Made by a program: the position numbers and the translations under genes
Part shown: piece after piece, positions 26,281 to 36,037 of the stretch
How positions within the stretch are numbered: the first letter of the stretch is position 1
Layout of the letters: every line of letters starts with the position of its first letter
The notes under the pieces: generated by a model
The model's input: the letters and a program-made list of their open reading frames with translations, nothing else
Told to the model about the DNA's origin: nothing
Databases searched by the model: none
Source of the DNA: Yersinia kristensenii
Lineage (GTDB): Bacteria > Pseudomonadota > Gammaproteobacteria > Enterobacterales > Enterobacteriaceae
Assembly (NCBI RefSeq): GCF_900460525.1
Contig: NZ_UHIY01000001.1
Span: forward strand, 930,001 to 994,000
DNA: 64,000 bases
Direction of reading: 5' to 3'

Positions 26281-27566
26281 GCGAATAAGGCATTCTCCTG
26301 TTGCAAGAAAGCACAAATAGCCGGGTAGCGCTGTAGCGCCTCATCGGCCTGTAAATCCTGCCCTTGCTGATATTCACCCACTCGCACCAGCAATTCGATT
26401 TCCTGATAGCAGGCCTGTAAGTGGCGCAGTTTTTGTGCCAATGCCCGATGCTCCACACTGACAATTTGCGGCATGATACGGCTGACACTGGCGGCAATAT
26501 CAATCGCCGGATAATGCCCAGCCCCCGCCAGTTGCCGCGACAAAACAATGTGCCCATCCAAGAGCGAACGCACCTCATCGGCTATTGGCTCATTCATGTC
26601 ATCGCCCTCGACCAACACAGTGTAAAAAGCCGTGATGCTCCCACGCTCACTGTTACCCGCCCGTTCAAGTAACCGCGGGAGTGTCGCAAAAACACTGGTG
26701 GGGAAACTGCCCATCACCGGCGGTTCCCCCGCCGCCAAGCCAATTTCACGGGCAGCCCGTGCATGGCGGGTGAGCGAATCGGCCATTAACAGCACTTTCA
26801 GCCCGCGCTCACGGAAATATTCGGCCACCGTGGTGGCGGTATAAAGGCCTTTTAGCCGCTCCAGTGCTGGGCGGTCGGAAGTGGCCACCACCACCACTGT
26901 GCGGGCGCGGGTTTGGGGCGTCAGCACTTGCTCAAGAAATTCCCGCACTTCCCGGCCACGCTCTCCAATCAGCGCCAACACGGTAATATCCGCCGCACAC
27001 CCCGCACATAACATGCTCAGTAAGCTGCTTTTCCCCACTCCGGCGGCGGCAAAAATCCCCATTCGCTGCCCTTCGCCACAGCTGAGTACGCCATCAATGG
27101 CGCGAATACCGGTGGTCAATATTTGCTGGACTGGCTGGCGGGTAAGTGGGTCTGGCGGCGGGCAATCCAACTCACACCAATATCCGGTCAGGGGCGGGCC
27201 AGCATCCATTGGCACCCCCAATCCGTCCAATACCCGACCAGCCAAATCATCCCCAACTCTGATGCGGTGTGCATGCCCCAGCGGAGAAACCCATTGACCA
27301 CATCGCAAGCCAAAGGAAGAGGAAAACGGCGATAACAGTGCCGTTTGCTGCTCAATGGCGACCACTTCAGCCAACCTATTTGGTGAGGCAATTTGGCATA
27401 ATTCCCCCAATGCCACGCCGGGTAAATGGGCGCGTAACAATGTTGGGCCAACATCCAATATCGGCCCGCAAGACTCTATGCCACTTGGCGGACAAGAGGG
27501 TAAGCGCAATTGTTGCTGCAACTGAGCACTTAATCGCGCAATGTCAGGCAGCTTCATCAAGCTCAT
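26217..27566 (-). CDS. sctN: T3SS ATPase SctN (SsaN-like)
   Basis: A 449-residue ATPase of the F1-beta/FliI family. Walker A is AAAGVGKSS (lysine K179); '[18 protein letters not shown]' follows, and Walker B is '[20 protein letters not shown]' near residue 255. It strips chaperones from substrates and unfolds them at the base of the secretion machine. The gene overlaps sctV at its start (27544-27566) and sctO at its end. SsaN is 433 residues; this start may be a few codons early. Confidence 0.96.
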   Translation of the reverse strand: MSLMKLPDIARLSAQLQQQLRLPSCPPSGIESCGPILDVGPTLLRAHLPGVALGELCQIASPNRLAEVVAIEQQTALLSPFSSSFGLRCGQWVSPLGHAHRIRVGDDLAGRVLDGLGVPMDAGPPLTGYWCELDCPPPDPLTRQPVQQILTTGIRAIDGVLSCGEGQRMGIFAAAGVGKSSLLSMLCAGCAADITVLALIGERGREVREFLEQVLTPQTRARTVVVVATSDRPALERLKGLYTATTVAEYFRERGLKVLLMADSLTRHARAAREIGLAAGEPPVMGSFPTSVFATLPRLLERAGNSERGSITAFYTVLVEGDDMNEPIADEVRSLLDGHIVLSRQLAGAGHYPAIDIAASVSRIMPQIVSVEHRALAQKLRHLQACYQEIELLVRVGEYQQGQDLQADEALQRYPAICAFLQQENALFACKTDTAGLTHTLTQLARALG

Positions 27567-29583
27567 CGCCGATAAGTTCGATGGTGCCTGCCACCTTAAT
27601 ATTCATTTCATCGCCCAATTCCTGCCAGGAAAGTACCGGTAGCGCAAAAATATCCCGCTCAATGATTTTGCGTAGAAAACGCCGCACATCAATGGTCGTC
27701 AGCAGCACGGCATCGGTATTGTCAGCAAACACGTTTTTTATTTTGTCGAGAATCAGCCGCGAATGTTTATCTCCCAGCGCAGAATAAGTCCCCGCTGATG
27801 TCTGACGGATAGACTCGCGGATCAGGTTTTCAGCCCCCTCTCCCAGCCGCAATACCCGTAGCCAAGCTTGGTTTTTGCTAAACCGGGCGCACACATGGCG
27901 ACGTAAGGCGATACGGACATATTCGGTCAGCATAACGATGTCTTTCTCTTTGGGCGCCCACGCCACCAGCGCGCCAAATATGGTGCGCAAATCGCGGATC
28001 GAAACATCCTCCTCCACCAACCGTTGCAGTATTTCTGCCACTTTCCCGACCGGCATCTGGCGCTGTAGTTCTTTGACTAACTCGCCATAACGCGCCTCCA
28101 TGGCATCCATCAAATAACGGGTTTCCTGCACGCCGATAAACTCGGCGGTATGCCGTTCAAGTACCCGCGTGAGGCAATGAATAATGCGCTGATTCCCTTG
28201 CACATAAGGAAGCCCCAAGGTGCTGGCATGGTGCGCCTGTTCAGCGGCCAACCACTCAAAAGCCCCCATTTTGATGCCCAGAGTTTGGCTGCGCGTCGCC
28301 AGCGCCGCATTGGGCTGAAGCAGTAATAAATCATCAGCAGGTAAGGTCAGTTTCAGCACTTGCTCCTGATAAACCCGAATTGACAGTTCGTTTTCGGCCA
28401 ATGTCGGAGAACTGCGGACGACCACCTCCGGCAGTGGCACACCAAGATACTCAAACCAGCGCCAGCGCAGGCCATCAATGTCCCGTCCCAAATGGGGATA
28501 ATGTAAATTGGGCGCGCAATACAGCATCAGGGGCACCGCGCCAGGCGTCATGGTGTTAGCCGACGACGGCATACTCTCGCCGCTGGCACTGACCCCCGCA
28601 CTCTGCTGCTTTTTCCGATACAGTAAAAACGCGGGGGTGGCGACCAGCGCGGCTAAAGTGATAAAAATCAGGAAAGGAAAACCCGGTAAGAGGGCAAAAA
28701 CCGTCAAAATGGCTGCCGCCAGCCACAAGGCATCGGGTTGACGCCCCACCTGCACTGCCAAGTCTTTGGCCAGGCTCTGTTTATCACTGCCGGGAACTCG
28801 GGTAACAATAATCCCGGCGGTGATAGAAATAAGTAATGACGGGATTTGCGCACATAAGCCATCCCCGACGGATAACACTGCATAAGTGGTCATCGCCTGT
28901 TCCGCCGACATATTATGTTGCAGCACACCAATAGTGATGCCGCCAATAATATTCACCAGAATGACAATAATGCCGGCGATGGCGTCCCCTTTAACAAACT
29001 TCATCGCCCCGTCCATGGCACCAAACAGGCGGCTTTCTTTTTGCACCCGCTCGCGCAATCGCCCGGCTTCAGCGGAGTCGATCACCCCGGCTCGCATATC
29101 GCCGTCAATACTCATTTGCTTGCCCGGCATGCCATCAAGTGAAAAGCGGGCGCTAACTTCGGCGACGCGCTCCGATCCTTTGGTAATCACGATAAACTGC
29201 ACCACGGTGATGATGGTAAAAATGATCAACCCCACCGCCAAATTGCCCCCGACCACAAATTGGCCGAATGCCTCGACAATTTCACCGGCATCATGCTGGA
29301 GCAAGACCAGCCGTGTGGTGCTGATGGTAAGTGCCAATCGATAAAGTGTGGTGATAAGTAACAGCGACGGGAAAACCGAGAATTCAAGCGGATCACGCAG
29401 ATAAATTGAGATCATCAGTAGGATGACGGAGAACGCGAGGTTAACCGCAATCAGCACATCCACCATGATGGTGGGCAGTGGCAGGATCATCATAAAGATC
29501 GCCACCAGCAACATGATCGCTAAGAAAACATCCTGCCGCGCCGTTATCATCATTAAACCGCGCGTCAGTGCCGATTCTCTCAT
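27544..29583 (-). CDS. sctV: T3SS major export apparatus protein SctV (SsaV-like)
   Basis: A 679-residue protein; SsaV is 681. The N-terminal half has about eight membrane helices and the family's conserved cytoplasmic loop '[21 protein letters not shown]' region near residue 145; the C-terminal 330 residues form the nonameric cytosolic ring. It selects substrates and channels them into the gate. The ATG at 29583 overlaps the ssaM stop (ATGA) and has AGGAGA upstream; the longer open frame to 29646 lies within ssaM and is rejected. Confidence 0.96.
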   Translation of the reverse strand: MRESALTRGLMMITARQDVFLAIMLLVAIFMMILPLPTIMVDVLIAVNLAFSVILLMISIYLRDPLEFSVFPSLLLITTLYRLALTISTTRLVLLQHDAGEIVEAFGQFVVGGNLAVGLIIFTIITVVQFIVITKGSERVAEVSARFSLDGMPGKQMSIDGDMRAGVIDSAEAGRLRERVQKESRLFGAMDGAMKFVKGDAIAGIIVILVNIIGGITIGVLQHNMSAEQAMTTYAVLSVGDGLCAQIPSLLISITAGIIVTRVPGSDKQSLAKDLAVQVGRQPDALWLAAAILTVFALLPGFPFLIFITLAALVATPAFLLYRKKQQSAGVSASGESMPSSANTMTPGAVPLMLYCAPNLHYPHLGRDIDGLRWRWFEYLGVPLPEVVVRSSPTLAENELSIRVYQEQVLKLTLPADDLLLLQPNAALATRSQTLGIKMGAFEWLAAEQAHHASTLGLPYVQGNQRIIHCLTRVLERHTAEFIGVQETRYLMDAMEARYGELVKELQRQMPVGKVAEILQRLVEEDVSIRDLRTIFGALVAWAPKEKDIVMLTEYVRIALRRHVCARFSKNQAWLRVLRLGEGAENLIRESIRQTSAGTYSALGDKHSRLILDKIKNVFADNTDAVLLTTIDVRRFLRKIIERDIFALPVLSWQELGDEMNIKVAGTIELIGDELDEAA

Positions 29584-29951
29584 CGGTATTCTCCTGGCAA
29601 GCGGCGGAGTAAAGCACATTGTTGCTGATAAAGCTGATACCAGCACTCAGCTCCTGACGCCGCCGGGGGAGAGCAGCTGACCATCATGCCCATGTTCAAT
29701 AAGTAAATACGCTGAGGTACCCCATTAAAACGTTCGAGCTGCCAGCATTCCTGTAGCAGCAATAAGTCCTCATGGTGATAATGCCGATGTTGCACACCCG
29801 TGGTCAGTAAGAGCCGCCCGTTGCGCCACTCGAGGTAAATCCGCCGCGGCCCTATCTGCCATTCCATGCACGCGGTTATTGCCGAACAGGGTAATTCCGC
29901 CATCTGGATAAACAGCTGGAGGTTACGGGTCGCGACTAAATCCATTTCCAT
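29580..29951 (-). CDS. ssaM: T3SS gatekeeper-associated protein SsaM-like
   Basis: A 123-residue protein; SsaM is 122. Aligned from memory, both begin with an M-x-x-D-L-x-x-x-R-N pattern followed by '[10 protein letters not shown]' here, and both have 'SCSPP' near residue 97, followed by '[11 protein letters not shown]' here. In SPI-2, SsaM works with SpiC/SsaB and SsaL to order translocator and effector export. The start at 29951 is preferred over an upstream ATG at 29975 because it matches the SsaM N-terminus. Confidence 0.85.
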   Translation of the reverse strand: MEMDLVATRNLQLFIQMAELPCSAITACMEWQIGPRRIYLEWRNGRLLLTTGVQHRHYHHEDLLLLQECWQLERFNGVPQRIYLLNMGMMVSCSPPAASGAECWYQLYQQQCALLRRLPGEYR

Positions 29952-30036
29952 CACCCGAAGCCCATTGATATACATTATTGAAATAATAAACAGCCAACAA
30001 TCTTCACACTATCGGGCCTTCGCCTGAATGGTAAAA

Positions 30037-31050
30037 TCAGATTTCCAGCAACACCGCCAAAATCTGCTGTTGCTGCTCTTGATCATTGAAGCAATCAACC
30101 GGCATAAGATTAAACAATTCATAAAACCGGCGAATAAATCGGCGGCGTGTGTTGGTGTCCAGGCCAGTAATCACCTCAATCCGGGGTTGTAACCAACCGC
30201 TAAACAGCCAGGGCTGGCCCACCACTGCCAATACTTCATGCAGAATCATATCCCCCACCACGCCGCAGGCTCTCCCCATGTGATTGCAATGATCTTCCAG
30301 CCCTAAAAACATCAATAAACGACGAAGTTGATACAGTGTGGCAGCCAAACGTTTGCCATGCCGAGGGGGCGGCTGAGAGGCCAAATCAAACGCCACCGCG
30401 CGCATTAATATCCGCACACGTTGCTGGCGCTGCGGCCAACGGCTAATCTGCGTAAACCACTCCGCAACGGACAACTCATCTTGCTCAATACTTTGTGCAA
30501 ACAATTGCTTGATAGCACCCAGCCCTTGGCTTTCCTTACTGCCCAGTTCGAGCAAGCCAAATAACTCGATTTCCCAACCGCCCTCTTCCAATAGCGGCTC
30601 AAGTAATTGCGATAAGCTGCGGCGACGTAACGGATTATTTTTGCTGTATGCCATCATCGCGGCCAGCAACAAGATTTGCTGCCCTGCCGATAACCCCCCT
30701 TGGCGAAGTTGGCTGGCCAGCAACGAGATATCCATATCCAGCCGGATATTCTGCGGCAGCAGAGCATCAGCACTACCGGATAACTGGGTGATTAACTTCA
30801 CCAGTAACTCCTGGCGGCGCTGACTGCGCTCCTCAGCTTCGACGGATTTTTGATCTTTTAATCGGGAACCCAAACTCAGCCCGATCTCTTCCATGGTTTC
30901 TTCCAATGCGGTTTCTCTGACCTCCGACAATTCCATGCTGGCTAAAGCCATAATCGAGTGCGCAGGTGTTATTTCGCCGTGAAACTCAGCTCCATGGAGT
31001 GGCGTGCCATGAACAGCGAGGGTATCGGACACATTATGGGCATTTATCAT
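30037..31050 (-). CDS. sctW: T3SS gatekeeper SctW (SsaL-like)
   Basis: A 337-residue protein; SsaL is 338. It belongs to the SctW (SepL/YopN-TyeA/HrpJ) family: a helical N-terminal part with 'ETALEETMEEIGLSLGSRL' near residue 45 and a TyeA-like C-terminus. It prevents premature effector release until translocators are secreted. GGAG lies 6 bases before the ATG; the start overlaps the sctL end by 17 bases. A gap of about 85 bases separates it from ssaM. Confidence 0.9.
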   Translation of the reverse strand: MINAHNVSDTLAVHGTPLHGAEFHGEITPAHSIMALASMELSEVRETALEETMEEIGLSLGSRLKDQKSVEAEERSQRRQELLVKLITQLSGSADALLPQNIRLDMDISLLASQLRQGGLSAGQQILLLAAMMAYSKNNPLRRRSLSQLLEPLLEEGGWEIELFGLLELGSKESQGLGAIKQLFAQSIEQDELSVAEWFTQISRWPQRQQRVRILMRAVAFDLASQPPPRHGKRLAATLYQLRRLLMFLGLEDHCNHMGRACGVVGDMILHEVLAVVGQPWLFSGWLQPRIEVITGLDTNTRRRFIRRFYELFNLMPVDCFNDQEQQQQILAVLLEI

Positions 31051-31711
31051 ATACGGCTCCGGATGAGATGAACTCCTGCTTCGGTGATTCCTGTAACCAC
31101 AGAAGCAACTGCGATAAATGGCGCTGGAGAGAAAGTGTAAGTTGTAACATCGGCGAGCCTAATTGCGCCTGATCTGCCGCCATATTTTCATCTGCAACAC
31201 ACTGCACTCGCGCCCCTAAAGCTGAGGCCACGGCGGAAAGATGCTGGGGATGAACGCGCAGCATCAGCCCATGTAACACCTGCGCATCGTCGCGTGCCAT
31301 TTTCTCGACTTGCGCCCCCAAGCGGTGGATGAGAATCTGGCTAGCCTCTTGCTCTCCAGCCCAGGCAGTCACTACCGACGCAATTGCCGCCAAAATAAGC
31401 TCCCGAGTCTGTGTAATCAGTAAAGATTCCAGTTGCTCCGCCGCCACTAACCAACTGACATGCTGTGCCAATACATCAATTTCCAGTTGGCTCCGCGTTT
31501 GTTCGAGCAGCTTATCTGCCTGTTGCTGCGCCTGGGCCAGTAGCCGCGCACTCTCGGCCTGCGCGCTTTGCACTATGTCTGCGGCTTGCGTATGAGCATC
31601 AGACACAATATCGCGGCGCAGCACCATTTCCTGTAACTGAGCCGCGGGGATAACGCCGCCAAGAGGCAGTGAAAAATCAAATGTCTCCACCCGAATCTGA
31701 AAAGGATTCAT
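31034..31711 (-). CDS. sctL: T3SS ATPase-regulating stator protein SctL (SsaK-like)
   Basis: A 225-residue protein; SsaK is 224. It has the FliH/SctL layout: a long helix ('DAHTQAADIVQSAQAESARL', residues 31-50) followed by a globular C-terminal domain. It links the ATPase SctN to the SctQ pods. The ATG at 31711 overlaps the sctK stop (ATGA), which decides the start; the open frame extends further upstream only from a TTG. Confidence 0.9.
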   Translation of the reverse strand: MNPFQIRVETFDFSLPLGGVIPAAQLQEMVLRRDIVSDAHTQAADIVQSAQAESARLLAQAQQQADKLLEQTRSQLEIDVLAQHVSWLVAAEQLESLLITQTRELILAAIASVVTAWAGEQEASQILIHRLGAQVEKMARDDAQVLHGLMLRVHPQHLSAVASALGARVQCVADENMAADQAQLGSPMLQLTLSLQRHLSQLLLWLQESPKQEFISSGAVYDKCP

Positions 31712-32301
31712 AACAAACGCTCTAATCGGGTTAACCAATGATCAGCAGAAAGGGATACCGCCCGCGGCAAAGATAACGCCCGCGTTAACGGCGGTAATGA
31801 AATAGACATTGCTCGCCACACCACATCATCACAACGGGCATCGTGAGCCAGGCTCTGCCCCAATCGCAAAGCAACAGCGGGTAATTGCTGTGGATTTAAT
31901 CTGGCGGGAAGGTGACCACGATAGCCCATCCCCATGAGTTGCTGAATATCGCCCTCACTTAATAGCGGCGAAAGTGACTGCCGATAACTGCGAAAGCGCA
32001 GATAATCATCACATTGTAAATGAACCAATCCCAACGCCAGACAGCGGGCCGACAAGCGCTCAGATCCCACAATCTGACATTGCTGTTGCTGACTCAAGAC
32101 GGCGGGCAGCGCCTGTTGAGGAAAATTTCGCAAGCGATTCAGCACCGTATTCAACGCGGTATCCAGCAGTTGGCTGCGCCCATAGCAGTAATTTTCCGTG
32201 TTAACTCCGGCCGCCGCCAACCATAATGGATGGGCAAATTGGGCAGGCCGCCAGGCTAACTGATGCAAATAGCGAATATCGGAAGTTAACGGTGATATCA
32301 T
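31708..32301 (-). CDS. sctK: T3SS sorting-platform protein SctK
   Basis: A 197-residue protein placed between sctJ and sctL, the expected location of sctK. In SPI-2 the matching gene is an unnamed reading frame between ssaJ and ssaK. The sequence has no sharp motif but shows the SctK-like N-terminal 'LHQLAWRPAQFAHPLWLA' stretch. SctK caps the sorting platform beneath the SctD ring. Identification is by position and size. Confidence 0.75.
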   Translation of the reverse strand: MISPLTSDIRYLHQLAWRPAQFAHPLWLAAAGVNTENYCYGRSQLLDTALNTVLNRLRNFPQQALPAVLSQQQQCQIVGSERLSARCLALGLVHLQCDDYLRFRSYRQSLSPLLSEGDIQQLMGMGYRGHLPARLNPQQLPAVALRLGQSLAHDARCDDVVWRAMSISLPPLTRALSLPRAVSLSADHWLTRLERLL

Positions 32302-32317
32302 CCTTTTCTCCAGTCAC

Positions 32318-33049
32318 TTATCGGCGCAGATAGCGCAATAAGCAAGCGGTCGACAACCCGACTAACAATACCAGCAGCGTGCCTAAGACGATTTGTAATG
32401 TCGCGGCATGACGTAATAGCCATTGCAGGGCCGCTTCTGAGTGGCTTTGTTGCAGGATTGCTGGGGCAGTGAATCGATAATTAGCGGGCTGCATCACCAC
32501 ACTAATTTGTGAGAAATCAATCCCAGGAATACCGTCGTGGATCAGATTCTTAATTTGTGGCTGGTAACTCAGTAGATTGACCTCAGGTGAATATTTGATA
32601 AACACTGAGGCAGCATGGGGAACACTGCTTTTCCCGTCTGTCGGCGCGGGCATGGCAATGGTCACATCAGCTTGAATCACCCCATCCATATGGCTCAGCA
32701 TACTTTCCAATTGTTGCTCTTTTAAGTAGACCATTTTGGCCTGTTCTTGCCCCGGCGAAGTCACCAACTGATTCGACGGGAACAGCTCATTCACCGTGGC
32801 AAATCGTTGGCGAGGAAAACCATGCTGGCGCAGCAGCTCTACCGCATTAATAAACTGACTTTTATCGACATTCAGCCCGACGGTGCCGCCTTTCTCGGCC
32901 TTTTTTTCCGCTTTAATTTGGTTCAACATCAATAACGCCAGCATCTGGTTGGCTTCCCCCTCCGAAAGCCCGCTGTATAACTCCATACCACAGCCAGAAA
33001 GCGACATCACGACCAGTAATAGCGCTACCGTGCGCCGCATCCGTTTCAT
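32318..33049 (-). CDS. sctJ: T3SS inner-membrane ring lipoprotein SctJ (SsaJ-like)
   Basis: A 243-residue lipoprotein with signal sequence and lipobox LSGC (residues 17-20), then 'ELYSGLSEGEANQMLALLM', the hallmark of SctJ/MxiJ/YscJ. A C-terminal membrane helix ('QIVLGTLLVLLVGLSTACLL') is present. It forms the inner ring of the basal body with SctD. The ATG overlaps the sctI stop (ATGA). Confidence 0.95.
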   Translation of the reverse strand: MKRMRRTVALLLVVMSLSGCGMELYSGLSEGEANQMLALLMLNQIKAEKKAEKGGTVGLNVDKSQFINAVELLRQHGFPRQRFATVNELFPSNQLVTSPGQEQAKMVYLKEQQLESMLSHMDGVIQADVTIAMPAPTDGKSSVPHAASVFIKYSPEVNLLSYQPQIKNLIHDGIPGIDFSQISVVMQPANYRFTAPAILQQSHSEAALQWLLRHAATLQIVLGTLLVLLVGLSTACLLRYLRR

Positions 33050-33294
33050 TGCATATTGACCAGTTTGTTAATATTTTGCCCGATCACACCAGCAACTTTA
33101 GCTGTTAAATCAATAGCTAGCGTGGCATGCATCCATTCAGATTGCATGGATAGCAATTGGTCTGGAGACATCATGGGCGTGGCCGGTTCAATCGGCTGCA
33201 TTAGTTGAGAAAACTTGGCGATGTGCTGTGCATCGGCAGGTGGCTGAGAGGGGATATTCAACTTGACGGCGGCTTTGATAGCATCAATTTCCAT
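33046..33294 (-). CDS. sctI: T3SS inner rod protein SctI (SsaI-like)
   Basis: An 82-residue protein, the same length as SsaI. The C-terminal part ('HATLAIDLTAKVAGVIGQNI') resembles the rod proteins that plug the export gate and anchor the needle. It sits directly before sctJ and shares a stop-start overlap with it. No upstream overlap with ssaH; the gap is 40 bases. Confidence 0.88.
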   Translation of the reverse strand: MEIDAIKAAVKLNIPSQPPADAQHIAKFSQLMQPIEPATPMMSPDQLLSMQSEWMHATLAIDLTAKVAGVIGQNINKLVNMQ

Positions 33295-33334
33295 CGGATC
33301 ATCTCGCTTTAATAAAAGTGTTTATCGCGCAGGT

Positions 33335-33610
33335 TTACATCTTGGCAGAACAAGCAATCCCTTGTTGCAGCAAAGCCAACATGCCCTGAGCTTCTTGAGA
33401 GGAGGACGTCGCCAATAACGCCAATGCCTCACTTTGGCGATTAATGCCAAATAACAGCATACCCTCACAGACTAAACGCACTTGAGGATCAGGAATTAAC
33501 TGGGGCAATACGTTAAGAATATCGCGAGCCTCTGCCAGTAAGCTGTGATTAACTCCCGCCAATGCGGCTTCCACCACTAACTGGCGGCAAGGTGCTGAAA
33601 GTAAAATCAT
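33335..33610 (-). CDS. ssaH: SsaH/YscG-family needle-chaperone-like protein
   Basis: A 91-residue protein. An internal 'AGVNHSLLAEARDIL' and 'QVRLVCEGMLLFGI' match SsaH (75 residues) as remembered, so the family is YscG/PscG/SsaH. In other systems this TPR-like protein holds the needle subunit in soluble form. It overlaps the sctF stop (ATGA), consistent with chaperoning the needle subunit encoded just upstream. Confidence 0.8.
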   Translation of the reverse strand: MILLSAPCRQLVVEAALAGVNHSLLAEARDILNVLPQLIPDPQVRLVCEGMLLFGINRQSEALALLATSSSQEAQGMLALLQQGIACSAKM

Positions 33611-33822
33611 ATTTTGGCAATAATCCCACTGGTCATATCCTTAATTCCCTTCATCAACGCACTGCTGAAATTGATATAAGACGAATACTGCTGCATCGCG
33701 AATTGCATCTTTAACATATGCTCAGGATCAGAGGGATTACCGGACGCCATTTGGCTTTGAAAATCCTGGCCAATCTTATTGATGCTCTGTGCCAACCCGT
33801 TCACTAACGCGTTTATGTCCAT
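33607..33822 (-). CDS. sctF: T3SS needle subunit SctF (SsaG-like)
   Basis: A 71-residue protein, exactly the length of SsaG, with the conserved C-terminus 'IKDMTSGIIAKI' and 'MQFAMQQYSSYINFSSALMK'. It polymerises into the needle. The start at 33822 (MDINALV) is set by a strong AGGAGGGG just before it; the longer frame to 33864 is rejected. Confidence 0.93.
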   Translation of the reverse strand: MDINALVNGLAQSINKIGQDFQSQMASGNPSDPEHMLKMQFAMQQYSSYINFSSALMKGIKDMTSGIIAKI

Positions 33823-33830
33823 AACCCCTC

Positions 33831-34538
33831 CTATTCCATAAGTGACCGCATATGTGACGGGCACTGCTGAAAACGGCGACGAAAACTATCAGAGAAATGA
33901 GCGTGATTACTAAAGCCACACTCCAGGGCAATATCTGCTACCCGTAATCGCGTGGATAGCAGCAGTTCACACCCTTTTTTCAATCGTTGATCCAAAAGCC
34001 ATTGCTTCGCAGACATGCCGAATTTTTCATAAAATAGGAAATTCAATTTACGGGTCGAAATACCTAATTCATTGGCATAACGCGAAACTGTCCAAGGGTT
34101 AAGGCGGTTTTTCTCAAAGAACTCCAGTAACTCATTATTAGTTCCGACAATTGATTCTAGTAGTCTGGAGAAATAAACAGGCTCCAGACCTAAACAATAA
34201 AGATAAAGAAATCGTAACGATGCACTTCGTTCAATATCAACCAACTGATCAGCGGCGCAAATAATGTCGTTATTCGCAGGTAATATTTTGTAGCGCTCAC
34301 AAACATTTGGCGGTAAGCGAAATTTATTCGGCTGTACCATCTTACTGGCTAAATCTTTATATAATGGTAAAAGATCAATGGAGTGACATAATATTGAAAT
34401 AAACGTACTTTGTGAAAAGGAAGACACACTGGCCTGCTCATCGGTAATCACTAAATTCCCCGCAGGCACAGTATGGCTGACACCGTCAATACGTAATATT
34501 CCCTCTTGCCGAAATAGAATAAATTTTATTGATTTCAT
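33831..34538 (-). CDS. AraC-family transcription regulator within the T3SS cluster (EsrC-like)
   Basis: A 235-residue regulator. The C-terminal 100 residues form two AraC helix-turn-helices: 'SRYANELGISTRKLNFLFYE' and 'RVADIALECGFSNHAHFSDS', followed by 'FRRRFQQCPSHMR'. The N-terminal part does not look like a sugar-binding domain. It lies between the translocator/effector genes and the needle gene, 8 bases before sctF. SPI-2 has no AraC gene here, but Edwardsiella T3SS encodes EsrC, an AraC regulator under EsrB, and Ysa- and Mxi-type systems use AraC proteins that work with a chaperone (SicA class). AAGG precedes the ATG at 34538. Confidence 0.88.
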   Translation of the reverse strand: MKSIKFILFRQEGILRIDGVSHTVPAGNLVITDEQASVSSFSQSTFISILCHSIDLLPLYKDLASKMVQPNKFRLPPNVCERYKILPANNDIICAADQLVDIERSASLRFLYLYCLGLEPVYFSRLLESIVGTNNELLEFFEKNRLNPWTVSRYANELGISTRKLNFLFYEKFGMSAKQWLLDQRLKKGCELLLSTRLRVADIALECGFSNHAHFSDSFRRRFQQCPSHMRSLME

Positions 34539-34612
34539 AATATCCCTTCGAGTGCCATTATCCTTGTGCAAGGATGACAAACCGTACTGCTGAGGGCTAT
34601 CCGGTGTAGACC

Positions 34613-35485
34613 TTAAATCTCATTCATCATATTCGATGGATTTTCTTCAGATAATTTAACGAATGCTTTAAATGCGGCTAATATCTTTTTCTCGCTCTCA
34701 AAAGCAACTAATTGTTCGACAGTCTCTTTTTCAGTCATGACTAATTTTGCTATAATAGCTTCTTTTGCATCACTGTCATGATTCATCCAGGTTCCTAAGG
34801 CCCCCGCTGCGACCACACTCATCATGGAGGTTAATATCGGGGCATAATTTTTGGCAAGTATACATAAACTATTATTAATAACCGGATGAATAAACCCTCC
34901 GACTACGCCGAGAGAGACCACAATTCCAGCTCTAATAAAATACGAAGTGAAGCGGGCAATTTTTTTAGCATTCATTGGTGAAACCTGACAATATTTAGCT
35001 AGCATAAAAACAGCTTGTTGTATTGCATCACTGCCCATCGTCAGTTCTTCTTTATTTTTACTGACGCAACTCCAGTTATGATAGGCACAAGCCAAATTAG
35101 ACAATGAAAGCATAAGATTTAAACCCGCAACAACCGCAATAGGGGTTGCTACACCACCGCTACAAATACTGATCCCTACCCCGACAACAAACGAAGTCAG
35201 AGAAACAATCGATTCAATAACATTGATAAAAAATTGTTTCTTGGCTAATTTAACTCTGGCATTTTTTAATTCATCAAGATCACTCTCTTGAGTATCACCT
35301 AATTTATTGACACCAATATTCGTCTCTTTAATAATATTGTTTTCATATTTCTCTATAAAATCAACCAAACGTGAGAGAATAGGTTTCTCACTATCCAACC
35401 CTGGATTGCCACTTATTCTGGAGGGATGAGATGCGGAGGCAACATCTGAAGACAGCGTTATTTCGGATGCAGTTATTGAGGTCAT
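34613..35485 (-). CDS. Unknown membrane protein in the sseF/sseG position, putative T3SS effector
   Basis: A 290-residue protein I do not recognise. Residues 1-35 are serine- and threonine-rich with low charge, as in T3SS secretion signals. Two long hydrophobic regions follow ('SIVSLTSFVVGVGISICSGG' near residue 95 and 'AGIVVSLGVVGGFIHPVINN' near 185), plus a third near 225. It follows the sscB-like chaperone gene, where SPI-2 carries sseF and sseG, membrane effectors of the vacuole. It could be such an effector or a third translocator-like protein. AAGGTGG lies upstream of the ATG at 35485; the longer frame to 35515 lacks this. Base composition is AT-rich. Confidence 0.6.
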   Translation of the reverse strand: MTSITASEITLSSDVASASHPSRISGNPGLDSEKPILSRLVDFIEKYENNIIKETNIGVNKLGDTQESDLDELKNARVKLAKKQFFINVIESIVSLTSFVVGVGISICSGGVATPIAVVAGLNLMLSLSNLACAYHNWSCVSKNKEELTMGSDAIQQAVFMLAKYCQVSPMNAKKIARFTSYFIRAGIVVSLGVVGGFIHPVINNSLCILAKNYAPILTSMMSVVAAGALGTWMNHDSDAKEAIIAKLVMTEKETVEQLVAFESEKKILAAFKAFVKLSEENPSNMMNEI

Positions 35486-35546
35486 AGTTATCCACCTTAA
35501 ACATGGTTTATACAAACTATATTGTCTGTTTCAGATACTATTTATT

Positions 35547-36029
35547 TCAGATACTATTTAATAATTGATTGGCTTTTTCGGCTGTCGGGGCGTATTCAGG
35601 GTTAAGATAACTCATTTCAATGGCGGTTTGTAATGCCTCTCTGGCATCCGCCCCTTTACCCATGGCCTGTAAACAAACCGCCATTTGATAGACCGGTTCA
35701 GGATCTTGCGCCTCTATAAGCAATGCACAAGCATACGCACTCAGCGCCAACGTAAATTCCTGCTGCATTTGCATAGCGCCTGCCAAGGCCAAATGAAATT
35801 GCGGCTCTAATGGGCAGTGTAATGTCAGCCAAAAAAAGTCCTCCGTGGCCGCAATATAATCATCCACCAGCCAAGCCTGATATCCCCGAGCATATCGAGT
35901 CTGCACCTCCTGAGCATTAACGCCTTGATTAACATTCATCATTTGTGCGTTATCAGTCCCTTTGCTCTTCAAAGCATTATTTATTTTTGCGCAAATAGCC
36001 TGTAATTCATCAAAATTTCTCTCATTCAT
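35547..36029 (-). CDS. sscB: T3SS class II chaperone with TPRs (SscB-like)
   Basis: A 160-residue protein of the LcrH/SycD/SscB family. TPR-like helices read 'RYARGYQAWLVDDYIAATED', 'FHLALAGAMQMQQEFTLALS' and 'AVCLQAMGKGADAREALQTA'. Such chaperones bind translocators or hydrophobic effectors in the cytosol. Its position after sseE and before the unknown membrane protein suggests that the latter is its client. GGGAT precedes the ATG. SscB of SPI-2 is 144 residues. Confidence 0.82.
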   Translation of the reverse strand: MNERNFDELQAICAKINNALKSKGTDNAQMMNVNQGVNAQEVQTRYARGYQAWLVDDYIAATEDFFWLTLHCPLEPQFHLALAGAMQMQQEFTLALSAYACALLIEAQDPEPVYQMAVCLQAMGKGADAREALQTAIEMSYLNPEYAPTAEKANQLLNSI

Positions 36030-36037
36030 TTTATCCC

